Shown one piece after another: positions 47,060 through 54,957 of a DNA stretch of 64,000 bases. The notes beneath the pieces are model-generated. The model was not told the DNA's origin, ran no database searches, and worked only from the letters and a program-made list of their open reading frames with translations. The position numbers and the translations under genes are program-made. Source of the stretch: Chitinophagaceae bacterium. Its GTDB lineage: Bacteria; Bacteroidota; Bacteroidia; Chitinophagales; Chitinophagaceae. The stretch spans positions 1 through 64,000 of the forward strand of contig JAHBTJ010000002.1 of NCBI GenBank assembly GCA_019638595.1, written 5' to 3'. Position 1 is the stretch's first letter; each line of letters begins with the position of its first letter.

Positions 47060-47345
47060 GCCCTGAGTAAATGAATAGTATTTTAAATAGTTGTATATAC
47101 GTTCCATTTTTTAACCAGACGAGGGATGTGTTTTGGGCATTTTCAATGCTTTAACTTATATTGTACAACCCCGGGGCTTTAAAACTCCATGATGGGTATT
47201 TGTGCAGGAATACATAATTTGATAAGAGACACTCCCCGGCGGCTGGTAACCGAACAAGTTATTAATAAAGACTTGCTGAACAATTCCGCTCCGCAGATAT
47301 CCTTTCAAAGAATCCCGCAATAGTTAATTATTACTTTTTATTGTG

Positions 47346-47357
47346 TGACCCCGGTCA
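47346..47357. promoter_or_regulatory. candidate CRP/FNR-type site upstream of norC
   Basis: The perfect 12-bp palindrome TGACCCCGGTCA lies 97 bases before norC. It fits half-sites of the CRP/FNR superfamily, whose NO- or oxygen-sensing members (Dnr, HcpR types) commonly control nor genes. The surrounding gap (47060-47454) holds no gene. Confidence 0.4.
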
Positions 47358-47454
47358 TAACTGTTGGTATTCTTCCTGCAATTACTTTGTGCCGGAAATA
47401 CTTGCTTATCCTGTATGTATCGCAACCCATTTACTAATACTAAACTTCATAATT

Positions 47455-47889
47455 ATGCTATCTAAATCGCAGGCAAGGGCTTTCTTTCTGGGAGGTACTG
47501 TAGTCACCTTTTTGATATTTATCGGGCTCACGATCTACTCCTTCCAGCCGAAGAACGACCAGACAAACCACGGCCAGATTGATGCGAAAGTGGTTCGGGG
47601 AAAAGAGATATGGGAAGCCAATAACTGTATGGGCTGCCATACCATATTGGGCGAAGGAGCCTATTATGCGCCGGAGCTTACCAAAGTAATAGAAAGAAGG
47701 GGGGAAGGCTATGTAAAAGCGGTGCTGCAATCGCCCATTCCCTGGGGGCCCAGGGGCAGGAAAATGGTGAAATACGAAATGAACAACGAAGATACGGAAG
47801 CCGTTATCGCCTATCTCAAATGGATCGGCAATATTGACCTTAATGGCTTTGAACGCGTTGTTTCACCGTTGGCAAAAGACAAAGAATAA
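47455..47889 (+). CDS. norC: nitric oxide reductase subunit C (cytochrome c)
   Basis: A 144-residue membrane-anchored cytochrome c, the electron-entry subunit of cNOR. After one N-terminal transmembrane helix (about residues 8-28) it carries the heme motif CMGCH and the conserved GEGAYYAPELTK. The start is ATG 47455; the longer frame from 47341 has no signal or family match. It is the first gene of the nor operon, with norB 18 bases downstream. It works in the inner membrane, facing the periplasm. Confidence 0.95.
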   Translation: MLSKSQARAFFLGGTVVTFLIFIGLTIYSFQPKNDQTNHGQIDAKVVRGKEIWEANNCMGCHTILGEGAYYAPELTKVIERRGEGYVKAVLQSPIPWGPRGRKMVKYEMNNEDTEAVIAYLKWIGNIDLNGFERVVSPLAKDKE

Positions 47890-47907
47890 TCCCAATCTTT
47901 TAAAAAT

Positions 47908-49248
47908 ATGAAATACAAATCACAAAAAGTAGCGTACTGGTTCTTTGGATTGTGTATGCTATTGTTTGCCCTGCAAATCGTGTATGGCTTTATCATGGGC
48001 TTTGCCCGCATTGGGTGGGATGGCCTTCACAATGTTATTCCTTTTAATACGGCAAGAGCGGTACATACCAATTTACTGGTGGTGTGGCTGCTTACCGGCT
48101 TTATGGGCGCTGCCTATTATATTATCCCGGAAGAAGCGCAGCGGGAGCTGGTAAGCGTAAAGCTGGCTTATGTGCAGTTGATATCGCTTGCATTGGTGGG
48201 CGTGGCGGCAATTGTCGGGTATCATTTTAATCATTGGGAAGGAAGAAAATTCCTCGAGATCCCGAGAGAGCTGGATTACCTGGTGGTAGTAAATGTGCTG
48301 CTGTTCCTCGGGCTCATTTTAGCCACGCTTTTTAAAGGGAAAAGAAAAACCACTACCGCCCTGGTGTTAACGATGGGACTGGTATTCGCGGCCCTGCTTT
48401 ACCTGCCCGGCATGATCTGGTTCGACAGCCAGGTGATGGATTCCTTTTTCCGCTGGTGGGTGGTGCACCTGTGGGTAGAAGGCGTGTGGGAGCTGATCAT
48501 GGGTGGCATCCTCTCTTACTTACTGATCAAGCTTACCGGTGTGGACCGCGAAGTGATTGAAAAATGGTTGTATGTAATCGTAGGCTTAACGTTCCTGTCC
48601 GGGCTGCTGGGAACAGGGCATCACTATTACTATATCGGGGTGAACAAAATATGGCTGATCGTCGGCGGGATCTTTTCTGCCCTGGAACCCCTGGCTTTTT
48701 TAGGGATGGCATTATTCGCAGTATATATGTACCGTAAAGGCGAGAAATCCCACCCTAATAAAATAGCCTTATTCTGGACGATCGGCGCTTCTATTGTTTC
48801 CTTTATCGGCGCCGGCTTGTTAGGTTTTGCGCACACGCTGCCGCAAACCAACATTTACACGCACGGCACGCTGGTAACTGCCATGCATGGTCACTATGCC
48901 TTTTGGGGTGCTTATGCCATGATCGTTCTGGCAATTATAAGTTATGCGTTACCCAATGTAACCGGCAGGAAACGTTATGATAAAACGAGCGGTCACATGG
49001 CCTTCTGGTTTTCTAATATCGGGATGCTGGGCATGACGGTTGCCTTTGGCGTGGCAGGCGTTGCGCAGGTGTATATGGAACGCAAAATGAAAATGGAGTT
49101 CATGGAAGTGCAGAACGAGATCAGCATTCACTTTGTAGTGCTACTGCTGTGCGCTACCCTTTTTACTACAGGCATCCTGCTGTATATACTGGAATTTATT
49201 AAATATGGAAGACCTACAGATGAAGCGTTGGAAGTGAAAAGTTATTGA
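47908..49248 (+). CDS. norB: nitric oxide reductase subunit B
   Basis: A 446-residue protein with about 12 membrane helices of the heme-copper oxidase superfamily. It reduces two NO to N2O. Key positions are visible: the low-spin heme His region (ARAVHTNLLVVWLL), the active-site His and Glu region (RWWVVHLWVEGVWELI), LGTGHHYYYIG for FeB/heme b3 ligands and AMHGHYAFWGAY for the last heme His. Length is normal for cNOR catalytic subunits. Confidence 0.96.
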   Translation: MKYKSQKVAYWFFGLCMLLFALQIVYGFIMGFARIGWDGLHNVIPFNTARAVHTNLLVVWLLTGFMGAAYYIIPEEAQRELVSVKLAYVQLISLALVGVAAIVGYHFNHWEGRKFLEIPRELDYLVVVNVLLFLGLILATLFKGKRKTTTALVLTMGLVFAALLYLPGMIWFDSQVMDSFFRWWVVHLWVEGVWELIMGGILSYLLIKLTGVDREVIEKWLYVIVGLTFLSGLLGTGHHYYYIGVNKIWLIVGGIFSALEPLAFLGMALFAVYMYRKGEKSHPNKIALFWTIGASIVSFIGAGLLGFAHTLPQTNIYTHGTLVTAMHGHYAFWGAYAMIVLAIISYALPNVTGRKRYDKTSGHMAFWFSNIGMLGMTVAFGVAGVAQVYMERKMKMEFMEVQNEISIHFVVLLLCATLFTTGILLYILEFIKYGRPTDEALEVKSY

Positions 49249-49339
49249 CCTTAACATGGCAGCTAAGATCAATAACTGCCGGAGCCGGAAGTTATTCAGC
49301 CAACATTCGGTTCCGGTTTTTTCAAACAAATAAATCAAT

Positions 49340-50125
49340 ATGATAGTAGCAGAACATACTGTTTTTTATAAAGCCATTGGCCCGGAAGTGGAGGTTTTTA
49401 ACCATGTGAATGAACTGAAGCTACCCTTGTTGCTGAAAGGCCCCACCGGCTCGGGAAAATCCCGCTTTGTGGAATATATGGCCAATGAGCTGGACAAAAA
49501 GCTGGTAACCGTAAGCTGTCACGAAGAAACCTCCTCTACCGACCTGATCGGGCGGTTTATTATCAAAGGCGCCGAAACGATCTGGATAGACGGGCCGCTT
49601 TCAATGGCCGTGAAGAACGGGTATGTTTTATACCTTGATGAAATTGCAGAAGCACGCCCGGATGTGATCGTTGCCATTCATTCGCTTACCGATCACCGGA
49701 GGGAGCTTTTTATAGATAAGCTGGGAGAAACCATCCGGGCACATCCCGATTTTTTGTTGGTAGCCTCCTTTAACCCCGGCTATCAAAAAGGGTTTAAGGA
49801 ATTGAAACCTTCCACCCGCCAACGGTTTGTCGTTTTGTCTTTCGGTTATCCGCCACCGAAAGTGGAAGCGGAGATACTGGTAGCCGAAACAGGCATACAA
49901 AAAGAAGTGGCGCAGAAGCTGGTGGCGATCGGTAATAAGATCAGGAACCTTACCCAGCTGGGACTGACGGAAACCGTTTCCACCAGGCTGCTGGTAGATG
50001 CGGCTAAGCTGATCCATAGCGGGTTGCCCAAACGCCTGGCGGTGCACGTAGCGGTAGTGGAGCCTTTAACGGATGAGGAGGAAACCATCCGGGCTTTAAA
50101 AGACCTCTGCGATCTGATGATATAA
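49340..50125 (+). CDS. norQ: NorQ AAA+ ATPase (CbbQ/NirQ/NorQ family)
   Basis: A 261-residue MoxR-type AAA+ ATPase. Walker A GPTGSGKS (about residues 31-38), Walker B YVLYLDEIAEA and sensor region LLVASFNPG are clear. NorQ works with the VWA protein NorD to insert the iron of the NorB active site. It lies 91 bases after norB and just before norD. Confidence 0.94.
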   Translation: MIVAEHTVFYKAIGPEVEVFNHVNELKLPLLLKGPTGSGKSRFVEYMANELDKKLVTVSCHEETSSTDLIGRFIIKGAETIWIDGPLSMAVKNGYVLYLDEIAEARPDVIVAIHSLTDHRRELFIDKLGETIRAHPDFLLVASFNPGYQKGFKELKPSTRQRFVVLSFGYPPPKVEAEILVAETGIQKEVAQKLVAIGNKIRNLTQLGLTETVSTRLLVDAAKLIHSGLPKRLAVHVAVVEPLTDEEETIRALKDLCDLMI

Positions 50126-50135
50126 AACGGGAGTA

Positions 50136-51902
50136 ATGGGTGTAGAATTAGATGAGCTGCTATACGCGAAGGTTTTAAAATATTTTAAAAGAAGACGACT
50201 TAACAACGCCGATGTACTAAGCCGCCAGGTAAGCCTGTCGGACATCAAGCCCAGGCTGACCCTGCTTGCCAGGGCTATCTGCGCCGCGCCTGTTGACATT
50301 TTTCCCGCCGAACGGGAAGGAGGATATAAGGATCATAATTTTTTTCTCCCCGTTCATTGCTCGCTGTTCCGCAGCAAAGAAGAGAACCTGCGGTTCTATA
50401 TTTTCAGAACGGTTTATTTGTGTGTTCAGCAACAACTGCATCTGAACTGGCAGGAGGAAACCTATACCTCCGAACAATCTTTGCAGCAGGCAAAAGAAAC
50501 TGCGCCGCTGGTATTAGAGAAACTGTTCGCGGAATATCCTTCTTTGCAGGAATGGTATTCAGCAGCAGTACCTCAATTGCCGTTCCATAAAAAAGACGCA
50601 GCTCCGGACTTCAGTTGGCTGTATGGCAAATGGATGAAAAATGCTTCCGGCGTGGAGCATGCAGACAGCCTGAAAAATTTTGACGATACTGCGCCCGCGC
50701 TTCAAAATAAAATAGACGCTACAACTACATTGCAGGCAAAAGCGGTGGAGGAAATAACATCACTCACCATTGATAAAAAGCAGCAGGAAGACTATGTGCT
50801 GATGCACAGCTTTGAGAAAATAGAAACAGCTGAGTCGTTTAATGGTAACTGGCGTGATTTTGACGGGAAAGATGAGCTGGAAAGTCACCAGGAAGCCCTG
50901 GAGGGAATGGATATGCGGTTTACCGTAAGGGTTGATAATACGGTGCACTCTGTTTACCAGGCGGATTTTGTAGAAAACACATCCGTTGCAGAGAGCGCCG
51001 AAGTGGATGAAAAAGGCTTTCACCTGAAATATGATGAATGGGATTTTAAAAAGCGGGCATACCTGCCCGGCTTCTGCAAAGTGTACCCGAAAACGCAGCT
51101 CACCACGCAGGTATCTTATTACAATAATACCATTGCAAAGTATAAAACCATTTTAAATGGCTTGCGGAAAATGCTGACCAGCGTAAATAACAGGCTGTTG
51201 CAGCAGAGAAGGCAATTGCAGGGCGAAACATTTGACCTGGATGCGCTAACGGATATGTATACCGACATTCATTCCGGGGTATCGCCCGATGAACGGATCT
51301 ATTTTTCTCAACAAAAAAAAGACAAGGATATTGCCATCCTGGTGCTGCTCGATATCAGCCTGTCAAGCGATGGCTATGCTGCCGGCAACCGCGTGATAGA
51401 TGTGGAAAAGGAAGTTTCGATTTTGTTTGGTGAAATACTGCATGAATTTGATATTGATTTTGCGATAGACGGGTTCTATTCCAAAACCAGGAACTATACT
51501 ACTTACCTCACGCTGAAAGATTTCAATGAAAGCTGGAACATTGCCAAATGCAGGATAGGCGCTGCAGCGCCTGGCGGCTATACCAGGATAGGACCGGCGT
51601 TGCGTCATGCAGGCGCACGCATGGACAGGCAACCCGCCAGGAATAAATGGATCATTGTATTATCGGACGGCAAGCCCAATGATTACGATAAATACGAAGG
51701 ACAATACGGCATCCAGGATATTAAACAGGCACTGAGGGAGCTGAATGAACGCAGGATCAACTCGTATGCATTGGCTATTGAGGCGCAGGCAAAATATTAC
51801 CTGCCGCAAATGTTCGGGCAAAATCATTACCAGATACTGACCTCACCCGAAGCGTTGCTGCAATCGCTGGCAAAGCTGTACGAGAAAATTAAATACCAGT
51901 AA
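50136..51902 (+). CDS. norD: NorD VWA-domain protein
   Basis: A 588-residue protein with a von Willebrand A domain at the C-terminus. The MIDAS motif reads DISLSS and is supported by the late VLSDGKPNDYDKY. A long helical N-terminal region is typical of NorD. It is the partner of NorQ in NO reductase maturation. It starts 10 bases after norQ. Confidence 0.93.
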   Translation: MGVELDELLYAKVLKYFKRRRLNNADVLSRQVSLSDIKPRLTLLARAICAAPVDIFPAEREGGYKDHNFFLPVHCSLFRSKEENLRFYIFRTVYLCVQQQLHLNWQEETYTSEQSLQQAKETAPLVLEKLFAEYPSLQEWYSAAVPQLPFHKKDAAPDFSWLYGKWMKNASGVEHADSLKNFDDTAPALQNKIDATTTLQAKAVEEITSLTIDKKQQEDYVLMHSFEKIETAESFNGNWRDFDGKDELESHQEALEGMDMRFTVRVDNTVHSVYQADFVENTSVAESAEVDEKGFHLKYDEWDFKKRAYLPGFCKVYPKTQLTTQVSYYNNTIAKYKTILNGLRKMLTSVNNRLLQQRRQLQGETFDLDALTDMYTDIHSGVSPDERIYFSQQKKDKDIAILVLLDISLSSDGYAAGNRVIDVEKEVSILFGEILHEFDIDFAIDGFYSKTRNYTTYLTLKDFNESWNIAKCRIGAAAPGGYTRIGPALRHAGARMDRQPARNKWIIVLSDGKPNDYDKYEGQYGIQDIKQALRELNERRINSYALAIEAQAKYYLPQMFGQNHYQILTSPEALLQSLAKLYEKIKYQ

Positions 51903-51912
51903 AACTGTTGGA

Positions 51913-52485
51913 GTGGAAATAAATTACAAATCCATCTATTATCCCCCGGGCGGCATTTTAATATGGATCGTTATTTACCTGGAGCTGATCACATTTGGTG
52001 CGGCGATGGTTGCTTTAGGCTATTACGGAATGGCGGAAAGGGCGCAGTTTCACAGCGACAGTCAATCGCTGAACAAAACAATTGCTGCTGTTAACACCGT
52101 TTTTTTGCTGACCAGCGGATTTTTCGTTGCCATGGCTGTCCATTTTTTCAAATTAAACATGATCAACAAAACAGCGCAACAGCTCCTGTGGGCGATATTG
52201 TTCGGCTTCGGCTTTTTACTGTTGAAGCTGGTGGAATATCACGACAAGCTGGAAGCGGGGTTTACTATGGAGAAGAGCAGCTTTTTTATGTTTTACTGGC
52301 TGCTCACCGGCTTTCACTGGATACATGTACTGGTGGGGGCGGTCATTCTCATCATTACCAGGCGTTCTGTTTTGAAGAAGCGGGACAAGGCCGTACCGGA
52401 AGATATAGAAGCCGGCGCCGCGTTCTGGCATATGTGCGATTTGATATGGCTGCTGCTGTTCCCTGTTCTTTATTTACTTTTTTAG
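51913..52485 (+). CDS. norE: NorE-like cytochrome c oxidase subunit III homologue
   Basis: A 190-residue membrane protein of the cytochrome oxidase subunit III family with about five helices (GFHWIHVLVGAVILI and FWHMCDLIWLLLFPVLYLLF are typical). NorE proteins accompany nor operons and aid activity or assembly. The start is GTG at 51913, 10 bases after norD. Confidence 0.88.
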   Translation: MEINYKSIYYPPGGILIWIVIYLELITFGAAMVALGYYGMAERAQFHSDSQSLNKTIAAVNTVFLLTSGFFVAMAVHFFKLNMINKTAQQLLWAILFGFGFLLLKLVEYHDKLEAGFTMEKSSFFMFYWLLTGFHWIHVLVGAVILIITRRSVLKKRDKAVPEDIEAGAAFWHMCDLIWLLLFPVLYLLF

Positions 52486-52487
52486 CC

Positions 52488-52733
52488 ATGCAAAGATCAC
52501 TCGTATATACCTATCTTGGCTTATTAGCGCTCACGCTGTCGGTTGCAGCACTTGCGGCTGTTACTACTTCCCGGCTTGTTATTATAACCATCCTGCTTTT
52601 TTCCCTGGTCAAGTTCTGGCTGGTGGCTTTCCGGTTTATGGAACTAAAAAAAGCGCATACATTCTGGAAGGCGCTGATCATCATTTTCGGAGCGCTGGTA
52701 GCGGCATTGCTGATCCTTTTCCGGCTCAGGTAA
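52488..52733 (+). CDS. norF: NorF-like small membrane protein (COX subunit IV-like)
   Basis: An 81-residue protein with two to three hydrophobic helices. It has the subunit IV-type core LLFSLVKFWLVAFRFMELKKAH and begins 2 bases after norE stops. I chose ATG 52488 because the longer frame from 52188 overlaps norE in another frame. It is the likely last gene of the nor operon. Confidence 0.82.
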   Translation: MQRSLVYTYLGLLALTLSVAALAAVTTSRLVIITILLFSLVKFWLVAFRFMELKKAHTFWKALIIIFGALVAALLILFRLR

Positions 52734-52802
52734 ACGATGCGGCTGGCAAACCGGTAAATAAAAATTTCCCGGCAGGCGACCCTGAGCGGAACAAGGTTTA
52801 CA

Positions 52803-53060
52803 TAATATTTATTTGATAGCTGGTACTCCGTCCTCCCTTGCCAACCGGAACAAAAGCGCCTGTTTCCAGTCCCCGGTTGCCGTTGCTTTAGATGTTTTGG
52901 TGATGCCGGTATATTTCCGGGCATTCATGCCGCCTTCAAATCCTTTCGTCCCTTCATCCGGCATTCGTTTGATAACGGTAAGAGCAGCAGGTAGCTTTCT
53001 GCGTTTTCCAGTGAAAACCGGAAGCTTGTCCAGTCTTTTTGTTGCCAGTTATAAGCCGGT
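52803..53060 (-). pseudogene. C-terminal remnant of a Fic-family protein
   Basis: Read on the minus strand, one frame gives GFEGGMNARKYTGITKTSKATAT and the next frame continues LETGAFVPVGKGGRSTSYQI. These are the end parts of the winged-helix tail of Fic proteins of the DUF4172 type. A frameshift separates them and the catalytic HPFxxGNGR part is absent. It is a decayed AMPylator/toxin-like gene, tail to tail with norF. Confidence 0.65.
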
Positions 53061-53449
53061 TGTATCATGTATTCGGCTCATGGGGAAATAAATGAAACGC
53101 CTGTGGGAAATAAAATCTTCTCCTTATGCAGCTATTGGTTCAGCTCTTTCCTGAAATCTTCCGGTTGAAAGTTCTGGAACACGGCTTCAAACCCCTCGAA
53201 AAACTGCTTGCCTGCTTTATTCGGCAGGTGGCAGGGCTTGTGAAAACGCTTACGTGGTGGTGATTGCATGGTGAAATGTTTTTCAGTGGTGATGTATGGT
53301 TTGGTTGGCGGCGATGTAGGTGAAAAAGGGTAGTAAAAAGACCAATCGGAAATAAAAAAGACGAGGGTTAGTCTTTTATGAGCTATCAATATGTTTTACT
53401 TCATTTTCCATTACATTAAATTATGGTAAAATAATTCATATTCATTAAA
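53061..53449. other. intergenic, no gene recognised
   Basis: An 85-codon minus-strand frame at 53132-53389 was considered. Its last 45 residues (KAGKQFFEGFEAVFQNFQPEDFRKEL region) look protein-like, but I recognise no family and cannot support it. The stretch from about 53390 onward is strongly AT-rich. Confidence 0.35.
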
Positions 53450-53466
53450 AATAACTTAAAGTTATT
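53450..53466. promoter_or_regulatory. AT-rich palindrome upstream of XRE regulator
   Basis: The perfect 17-bp palindrome AATAACTT-A-AAGTTATT lies 42 bases before the regulator start, in an AT-rich stretch. It is a candidate autoregulatory site. Confidence 0.4.
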
Positions 53467-53508
53467 AATTTTAATTGAAATTTCGAAATCTTATTCTTTT
53501 TCTATTTA

Positions 53509-53730
53509 TTGCTTATGATGGCAGTATCCAGAAGGAAATATAACAGGATCAAAATTGCTTTATTGGAAAAAGAGAAGACCAATATATGGCTGGCTGAAAA
53601 GTTGGGTGTAAGTACCACGGCTGTTTCTAAATGGTGTACTAATAGAAACCAACCTACGGTTGAAATGCTGTTTAAAATCGCTGAGGTGCTGGAGGTGGAT
53701 GTTTGTGAGTTGCTGGTGAGAGTTAAGTAA
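53509..53730 (+). CDS. small XRE-family regulator
   Basis: A 73-residue protein that is almost entirely a helix-turn-helix of the XRE/Cro type, with KTNIWLAEKLGVSTTAVSKWCTNRNQ and a following MLFKIAEVLEVDVCELL. It has the size of many restriction-modification controllers and phage repressors in Bacteroidota. It lies at the left edge of the defence island and could be its controller. The start may be any of three close Met codons (53509, 53515, 53518). Confidence 0.88.
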   Translation: MLMMAVSRRKYNRIKIALLEKEKTNIWLAEKLGVSTTAVSKWCTNRNQPTVEMLFKIAEVLEVDVCELLVRVK

Positions 53731-53734
53731 ACGA

Positions 53735-54085
53735 CTATCTCCTTTTTACAAAAATTGTTTCCGGTATATAACCAAACACAAATTCTGTTACAGCGCATAA
53801 CCATAAACGCTGATTAACTGTTTTGTTTTCCCATTGTGGCATGATATAATTGCCCCCACCGATATAGGGATCACACTTCTCAATCAGTATTATTTTATCT
53901 GCTCCATCAAATTCCTTATCATTAAACGTGAGTGTAACGGAAGATGCATCTTCTGCTATAATATCCAGCATAGTATCTGCACCATCTACCATTGCCAAAT
54001 CTCCTTTATTGCCGCCTCGGGCAATGTACTCCGGTAATTCAATATACCAGCCGGAAGGTTCTTTGGTGAAAGTGTGGGTATGCAT
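53735..54085 (-). CDS. conserved hypothetical protein, 116 aa
   Basis: A 116-residue protein with no signal peptide. Segments such as WYIELPEYIARGGNKGDLAMVDGADTML and the C-terminal LWLCAVTEFVFGYIPETIFVKRR look like a compact folded domain. I cannot assign a family with certainty, though it resembles small DUF proteins of Bacteroidota. It is convergent with the XRE gene, with a gap of 4 bases. Confidence 0.7.
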   Translation of the reverse strand: MHTHTFTKEPSGWYIELPEYIARGGNKGDLAMVDGADTMLDIIAEDASSVTLTFNDKEFDGADKIILIEKCDPYIGGGNYIMPQWENKTVNQRLWLCAVTEFVFGYIPETIFVKRR

Positions 54086-54289
54086 TAGGTAAAGATAGAT
54101 TGAAGTGATAAAAATATTTTTACAGAATAATGAGTGCTTTTTCTGCAGTTATTAATGTTGCAGCTTCATTCGGTTGCTATGATGTCAGCGCTCATACCTT
54201 ATCAGGCAAGTTAGTGGATCAGTAGTTGATATCGTTTAAAAAAATAAGGGTAGTATTGTATTTCTATTTTTAATTTTGATAAGTTTGGC

Positions 54290-54450
54290 TGCAAAAGTAA
54301 AAGCCGCAAATGCGGCTTTCAAAATAACCTTTCCGAGAGGTAGTAAGAATCCAGAAGAGCATCAAGTATGTGTTCTGAACTTCAAAACTGCGGCATCTCA
54401 TGAGTGTGCCTCATTAGCCGTAAGCGCATAATGAAGATGGGTTCTTACTT
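54290..54450 (-). ncRNA. candidate structured RNA, possibly 6S-like
   Basis: On the minus strand a closing stem GTAAGAA-N-CCA (from 54448) pairs with TGG-N-TTCTTAC (54353-54343). Inside are nested pairs CUUCA/UGAAG, CGGC/GCCG and AUGAG/CUCAU. It ends with a hairpin AAAGCCGC-AUUU-GCGGCUUU (54319-54300) and a U-rich tail, which looks like an intrinsic terminator. Length of about 160 nt and the long irregular hairpin fit 6S-type RNA in Bacteroidota. The family is not proven. Confidence 0.45.
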
Positions 54451-54511
54451 TTTATCAGATTTGTATTACAAAAATGATAAAACAAATGTAAATCCTATTG
54501 TCACTAAAATT

Positions 54512-54528
54512 CCAAGATTCTTGGAGTT
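54512..54528. promoter_or_regulatory. 17-bp operator-like repeat, copy 1
   Basis: CCAAGATTCTTGGAGTT, matching the copy at 54553 in 15 of 17 positions, 41 bases apart (about four helical turns). The left 13 bases form a palindrome. It lies upstream of the restriction-enzyme fragment and the PLD-helicase gene. A -7-like TAAACTTTG lies between the copies (54537-54545). Confidence 0.5.
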
Positions 54529-54552
54529 TTTTTCCAATAAACTTTGAAAATA

Positions 54553-54569
54553 TCAAGAATCTTGGAGTT
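54553..54569. promoter_or_regulatory. 17-bp operator-like repeat, copy 2
   Basis: TCAAGAATCTTGGAGTT, the second copy of the word at 54512-54528. A dimeric repressor, for example the small XRE protein, could bind both; that is inference. Confidence 0.5.
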
Positions 54570-54654
54570 ATTGGTTGCAAACCCTTTCTTTTCAGGCAAG
54601 TAAGCAATTTTCAATATATTGCACCATCTACGACCAAGTAACCTTACCAACGCA

Positions 54655-54924
54655 ATGCCCTTCAAACAAATACTGGATAAATACAGGAAAATAGCATTCT
54701 CTGAAAAAGACAAAGGAGAACGATTTGAGCGATTGATGAAAGCTTACCTGCTTACAGACCCTAAGTATGCCGACAGATTCAGGAAAGTATGGTTATGGTC
54801 AGAATTTCCCTCCCGGGAAGATTTAGGAGGTAATGACACAGATATTGACTTAGTAGCGCAACCATCAATATTGCCACCCTGTGATTTGCTGGAGGCTTTG
54901 TATGGAAATTTGAAGAAGAAATAA
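54655..54924 (+). pseudogene. N-terminal fragment of a restriction/helicase enzyme
   Basis: Residues 1-67 (ILDKYRKIAFSEKDKGERFE, LLTDPKYADRFRKVWLWSEFPSREDLGG, then DTDIDLVAQ) match the start of large type ISP or Mrr-like restriction enzymes, whose nuclease domain should continue with QCK. Instead the frame changes to SILPPCDLLEALYGNLKKK and stops after 89 codons. It is probably the product of an internal deletion, leaving the first part joined to unrelated or terminal sequence. It lies 33 bases before the helicase gene. Confidence 0.7.
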
Positions 54925-54957
54925 AAGTATTGCAATAATAATTTATACTACAATTTA

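Noticed and set aside
53132-53389. 85-codon minus-strand frame
   Set aside because: The last part looks protein-like, but no family was recognised and no homology could be tested.
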